From: Bacteroides sp. CAG:443
GTDB taxonomy: Bacteria; Bacteroidota; Bacteroidia; Bacteroidales; Bacteroidaceae
Direction of reading: 5' to 3'
DNA length: 64,000 nt
Assembly (NCBI GenBank): GCA_000432735.1
Contig: FR887775.1
Location: 1 to 64,000, forward strand
Shown here: piece by piece, positions 60,500-64,000 of the stretch
Layout: each line of letters opens with the position of its first letter
Position numbering within the stretch: position 1 is the stretch's first letter
The notes under the pieces: generated by a model
What the model was told of the DNA's origin: nothing
Database searches by the model: none
What the model saw: only the letters and a program-made list of their open reading frames with translations
Program-made: the position numbers and the translations under genes

Positions 60500-61228
60500 T
60501 CAATTTACATAAACCGTCTGAAAATACTTCTCGAAAAGTGTCCGGGCTTCCTCTAACTGTTCAGGGGTATTTTGCTTCACCTCTTTCAGCTTATACTCCA
60601 GCTTCATCGCTTCATATTTATGTACTCCCAATGTATGATACGGAAGAATTTCCACCCGTTGTATCATACGATAGTCTTTAAAATGTTCTCCTAAAGCTTC
60701 TATATCTTCACGGAAGAAACTATATCCTTGTACCAATACATAACGCAGCCAAAATGGCTTTCCATTCTCTTCCAGCCATGCTGCCGTACGAAGTGTCTGC
60801 TCATTGCTGCGCGAAGTAAGTGTTTTATGCCGCTCGTTATTAAACTCCTTTACATCGAGTAATACCAAGTCGGCAAGCGAAAAAAGCTCTTTCACATCTT
60901 CATTCCAGATTCCACCATTGGTATCAACGCAAATATGAATACCCGCCTCTTTCAGCATCCGGAACAAAGGAATCAATGCTTTGGCCTGAAAAGTCGGCTC
61001 ACCGCCGCTAAACGTAATTCCTCCTTTCTTTCCGAAAAAAGGCTTCTGGCTGACAGCCATCTTCAAAATATCTTCAGGAGCAGTTTCTTTACTCTCCCCT
61101 TTCGCATCAATTGTATCCGGGTTGGCACAATACAAGCAACGGAAATTACAGCCTTGCAAAAAAACGACAAGACGAATACCCGGTCCGTCGTAAGTACCAA
61201 GCGATTCGTATGAATGTACTCTAATCAT
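60500..61228 (-). CDS. pflA: Pyruvate formate-lyase activating enzyme
   Basis: A 242-residue radical SAM enzyme that installs the glycyl radical on PflB. It has an early YDGPGIR, the cluster motif CNFRCLYC (CxxxCxxC), the GGITFSGGEPTFQ segment and DLVLLDVKEFN. It lies 95 bp downstream of pflB on the same strand and is very likely cotranscribed with it. Confidence 0.95.
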   Translation of the reverse strand: MIRVHSYESLGTYDGPGIRLVVFLQGCNFRCLYCANPDTIDAKGESKETAPEDILKMAVSQKPFFGKKGGITFSGGEPTFQAKALIPLFRMLKEAGIHICVDTNGGIWNEDVKELFSLADLVLLDVKEFNNERHKTLTSRSNEQTLRTAAWLEENGKPFWLRYVLVQGYSFFREDIEALGEHFKDYRMIQRVEILPYHTLGVHKYEAMKLEYKLKEVKQNTPEQLEEARTLFEKYFQTVYVN

Positions 61229-61323
61229 CAGTTTCAGCTTATCGGTCTAAAGAAAAAACATTTGCCGTCCAGCTCGGCGAGGAGAACGACAAATGTTTAT
61301 TGATCTATTAATAATCACAAAAA

Positions 61324-63546
61324 TTACATACGTTCGTGGAAACTGCGCGAAATTACTTCCAACTGATGCTCACGGCTCAGTTTGATGAAGTTCACAGCAT
61401 AGCCCGACACACGAATAGTAAGTTGCGGATATTTTTCAGGATGCTCCATGGCATCTTCCAGCATTTCACGATTCAATACATTTACATTCAAATGGTGAGC
61501 GCCCTTGATGAAATAACCATCCATCATCGTTACAAGATTTTCTACACGATTCTCCATGTCTACACCGAGTGATTTCGGAACGATAGAGAACGTATTACTG
61601 ATACCATCCTGAGAATCACGATAACGCAATTTGGCAACAGAACTCAACGAAGCAACAGCACCATTCTTGTCGCGTCCATGCATCGGGTTGGCACCAGGAG
61701 CAAAAGCTACACCTTTAGCACGACCGTCCGGAGTAGCACCTGTCTTCTTACCATACATTACATTCGAGGTAATAGTCAAGATAGACAAGGTAGGTTTCGC
61801 ATTCTTATAAACCGGCAATTTCTTCAATTCCTCATCGAAGTAGTAAATCAGGTCTACAGCCAAGTGGTCTACACGATCATCATCATTACCGAAGCAAGGG
61901 AATTCACCTTCAATATCGAAGCTTTCTGTCAAGCCGATATCATTACGCTTAGCAGTAACCTTCGCATATTTAATAGCAGAAAGAGAATCGACAGCAATAG
62001 ACATACCTGCTACACCATAAGCCAAGTTAATAGCCGGATTCGTGTCGACAAATGCCATCTGAGCTTTTTCATAATAATACTTATCGTGCATGTAATGAAT
62101 GATGTTCATTGCCTCATTATATACACGTGCCATCTCCTTCAAAACCTTCTTATAGTTAGCCAAAACTTCTTCGAAGTTCAGCACGTCACCAGTCAGCACC
62201 GGAATATCCTTCACCATCAATGTACCTGTATTCTCACAACGTCCACCATTGATAGCCAGCAACAAAGCTTTAGCCAGATTACAACGTGCACCGAAGAACT
62301 GAATATGACGGCCTATATCTTGATAAGATACGCAGCAAGCAATACCGTAATCATCTGAATTACGCACTTCACGCATCAAGTCGTCGTTCTCATACTGAAT
62401 AGAAGAAGTGTCGATAGATACACGAGCACAGAAATCTTTAAAGCCTTCCGGCAACTGCGGACTCCACAGAACCGTCAAGTTTGGTTCTGGAGAAGGGCCG
62501 AGGTTATACAAGGTCTGCAAGAAACGGAAAGATGTCTTAGTTACTTTTGTACGACCATCGTTGAAACGGCCACCAATAGACTCTGTCACCCAAGTAGGAT
62601 CTCCGGCAAAGATATCCGTATAAGCCTGCATACGCAGGTGGCGTACCATACGCAATTTGATAACGAACTGGTCAATCAACTCCTGAGCATGTAACTCATC
62701 AAGATTGCCATGGTTCATATCATATTCTATATAAATATCAAGGAAAGATGAAACATTACCCAGTGACATAGCCGCACCATCCTGTTCCTTCACGGCTGCC
62801 AAGTAAGCCATATATACCCACTGAACAGCTTCCTGTGCTGTAGTTGCCGGACGACTCAAATCAAGTCCGTACTGCTGTCCTAACACCTTGATTTCTTTCA
62901 ATGCCTTGATTTGTTCTGCAACTTCTTCACGCAAACGAATGCGTTCATCAGTCATAGGTCCCGTCAAATGGCGCAAATCATCCTGCTTTGTTTCAATCAA
63001 ACGATCCAGACCATACAAAGCCAGACGACGATAGTCACCAATTATACGACCACGTGCATAGTTATCTGGCAAACCTGTCAGGAATCCCAAAGAACGGAAT
63101 GAACGAATTTCTTCCGTATATGCATCAAATACACCATCATTATGTGTCTTGCGGTAATGAGTAAAAATATCTTTTACTCTGGGATCAACCTCTACCCCAT
63201 TTTCACGACATGCTTTTTCTACTACCTTAATACCTCCGAAAGGCTTGATGGCACGACGTAACACTTCGTCAGTCTGCAAACCAACAATAACCTCGTTATC
63301 CTTATCAATATATCCAGCAGCAAAAGATGTGATAGTTGAAACAGTAGAAGGATCGAGCGAGCGTACTCCGTTATTTGCACGTTCTTCAGCCAAAGCTTCC
63401 AAACACTTATTCCATACAGCCTTTGTACGTTCAGTAGGACCAGCCAAAAATGAGGCGTCGCCTTCGTAAGGGGTTATGTTTGTCTTTACGAAATCGGTAA
63501 CGTTGATTTCATGGTTCCAACGACCTTCTTTAAAATTCATTGCCAT
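61324..63546 (-). CDS. pflB: Formate acetyltransferase (pyruvate formate-lyase)
   Basis: A 740-residue glycyl-radical enzyme that splits pyruvate with CoA into acetyl-CoA and formate under anaerobiosis. The catalytic cysteine pair is in IACCVSYQ and the radical glycine is in RVSGYAVNF near the C-terminus. The length is normal. The start is 63546, or 63540 in the same frame. It is preceded by a consensus promoter and a 17-bp palindrome. The activase gene follows. Confidence 0.97.
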   Translation of the reverse strand: MAMNFKEGRWNHEINVTDFVKTNITPYEGDASFLAGPTERTKAVWNKCLEALAEERANNGVRSLDPSTVSTITSFAAGYIDKDNEVIVGLQTDEVLRRAIKPFGGIKVVEKACRENGVEVDPRVKDIFTHYRKTHNDGVFDAYTEEIRSFRSLGFLTGLPDNYARGRIIGDYRRLALYGLDRLIETKQDDLRHLTGPMTDERIRLREEVAEQIKALKEIKVLGQQYGLDLSRPATTAQEAVQWVYMAYLAAVKEQDGAAMSLGNVSSFLDIYIEYDMNHGNLDELHAQELIDQFVIKLRMVRHLRMQAYTDIFAGDPTWVTESIGGRFNDGRTKVTKTSFRFLQTLYNLGPSPEPNLTVLWSPQLPEGFKDFCARVSIDTSSIQYENDDLMREVRNSDDYGIACCVSYQDIGRHIQFFGARCNLAKALLLAINGGRCENTGTLMVKDIPVLTGDVLNFEEVLANYKKVLKEMARVYNEAMNIIHYMHDKYYYEKAQMAFVDTNPAINLAYGVAGMSIAVDSLSAIKYAKVTAKRNDIGLTESFDIEGEFPCFGNDDDRVDHLAVDLIYYFDEELKKLPVYKNAKPTLSILTITSNVMYGKKTGATPDGRAKGVAFAPGANPMHGRDKNGAVASLSSVAKLRYRDSQDGISNTFSIVPKSLGVDMENRVENLVTMMDGYFIKGAHHLNVNVLNREMLEDAMEHPEKYPQLTIRVSGYAVNFIKLSREHQLEVISRSFHERM

Positions 63547-63591
63547 AATCGATAATTTAATCTAGTTCTAATTCTATTTGAAAACCGAGTG

Positions 63592-63664
63592 CAAAGATAG
63601 CCAATAAACACAAATTACACAATACCTAAAATTAGTGATATTATTAATTTGTAATAATTACAAA
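63592..63664 (-). promoter_or_regulatory. pflB promoter with 17-bp palindrome
   Basis: On the minus strand a -7 TATCTTTG (63592-63599) and a -33 TTG (63620-63622) are 20 bp apart. Upstream of the -33 lies TTTGTAATAATTACAAA (63648-63664), a perfect palindrome about one central A. It resembles paired half-sites of CRP/FNR-type regulators and may activate pfl without oxygen. Confidence 0.55.
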
Positions 63665-63815
63665 ACACGTATTAATAATTTAATAAGATGTGACCATTCC
63701 TTATATTAAACAGAAGGTACATAATTGAAGAAAAAAAATAAAATTCTTAACCAGTTTAGAATCAGAAAACTATCCAAACTGCATCACAGACAGCATAAAA
63801 AAAGTATTGCAAAAG

Positions 63816-63847
63816 TTTGCACAAATCAAAAAATCCCTCTATCTTCG
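63816..63847 (+). promoter_or_regulatory. Promoter of tRNA-Ser
   Basis: A -33 TTTG (63816-63819), 20 bp spacer and a near-consensus -7 TATCTTCG (63840-63847) lie 42 bp before the tRNA. Confidence 0.55.
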
Positions 63848-63889
63848 CACCGCGTTTGAGAGAAAACGCAATCAGAAACTACGGAAACT

Positions 63890-63976
63890 GGAAGTTTGGG
63901 TGAGTGGCTGAAACCAGCAGTTTGCTAAACTGCCGTACGGGTTACCGTACCGGGGGTTCGAATCCCCCAGCTTCCG
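63890..63976 (+). tRNA. tRNA-Ser (anticodon GCT)
   Basis: An 87-nt class II tRNA. The acceptor GGAAGTT pairs with AGCTTCC. The anticodon arm GCAGT-TTGCTAA-ACTGC gives anticodon GCT (reads AGC/AGU). A long variable arm, CCGTACGGGTTACCGTACC, is typical of serine tRNAs, and the T arm is GGGGGTTCGAATCCCCC. The discriminator is G and no CCA is encoded. Confidence 0.94.
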
Positions 63977-64000
63977 CTTCAGTTTCGATGATCAAAATGG

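Overview
The window reads as chromosomal DNA of a gut Bacteroidales, most likely Bacteroides or Phocaeicola. The reasons are the bifunctional Fkp fucokinase/GDP-fucose pyrophosphorylase, fimbrillin-like lipoproteins with lipobox signal peptides, OMP beta-barrel and TonB receptors, HU-CCDC81/SPOR and GNAT-nitrilase proteins typical of this order, and many TAnnTTTG (-7) promoter boxes in place of a sigma70 -10. The species cannot be fixed from the sequence alone.

Layout. 1-4.6 kb: end of an OMP beta-barrel receptor, a lipoprotein/barrel protein, a C4-dicarboxylate (Dcu) transporter and an SDR oxidoreductase. 4.8-13.3 kb: a divergent cobyrinate diamide synthase paralogue, HU/SPOR and FHA proteins, then a complete [FeFe]-hydrogenase module, hydA-hydE-hydG-hydF. 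13.37 kb: tRNA-Gly(CCC). 13.5-19.3 kb: a decayed, AT-rich island next to that tRNA. It holds a truncated tyrosine integrase, a frameshifted membrane-protein fragment and a dead IS4-like transposase, but also three intact, tightly packed minus-strand genes. These encode a DnaB/RecA-type ATPase fused to a YqiA-like hydrolase, a PD-(D/E)XK nuclease, and a GNAT fused to an AAA+ ATPase. This trio is the best candidate for an undescribed (possibly defence) system.

19.6-29.5 kb: a small cationic lipoprotein, an esterase, a DUF4923-like protein and a four-gene fimbrillin-like operon headed by a lipoprotein metalloprotease. 29.8-44.3 kb: membrane transport and redox/stress genes. These include YitT, a cupin/CMD protein, AraC and HxlR regulators with clear palindromic operator candidates, flavodoxins, a two-radical-SAM plus metallo-hydrolase operon, an EFR1 ferredoxin with a quinone-reductase-like enzyme, and a TonB receptor with an exported DUF362 protein. 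45-49.4 kb: an acyltransferase, the canonical-looking cobyrinate diamide synthase, a TerB-DnaJ protein and a YgiB/YgiC-like pair.

49.7-60.2 kb: nucleotide-sugar genes. rfbA-rfbC make dTDP-rhamnose intermediates. gmd-fcl (de novo) and fkp-fucP (salvage) both lead to GDP-L-fucose, so external and internal fucose can feed surface glycans. 60.5-63.5 kb: pflA/pflB. With the Dcu transporter and the hydrogenase these support mixed fermentation (formate, succinate and H2). The window ends with tRNA-Ser(GCT).

Dispersed signals: three copies of a palindromic MITE-like element (19.96, 44.43 and 60.23 kb) and two copies of a GTACAAAA double palindrome (21.18 and 44.84 kb).
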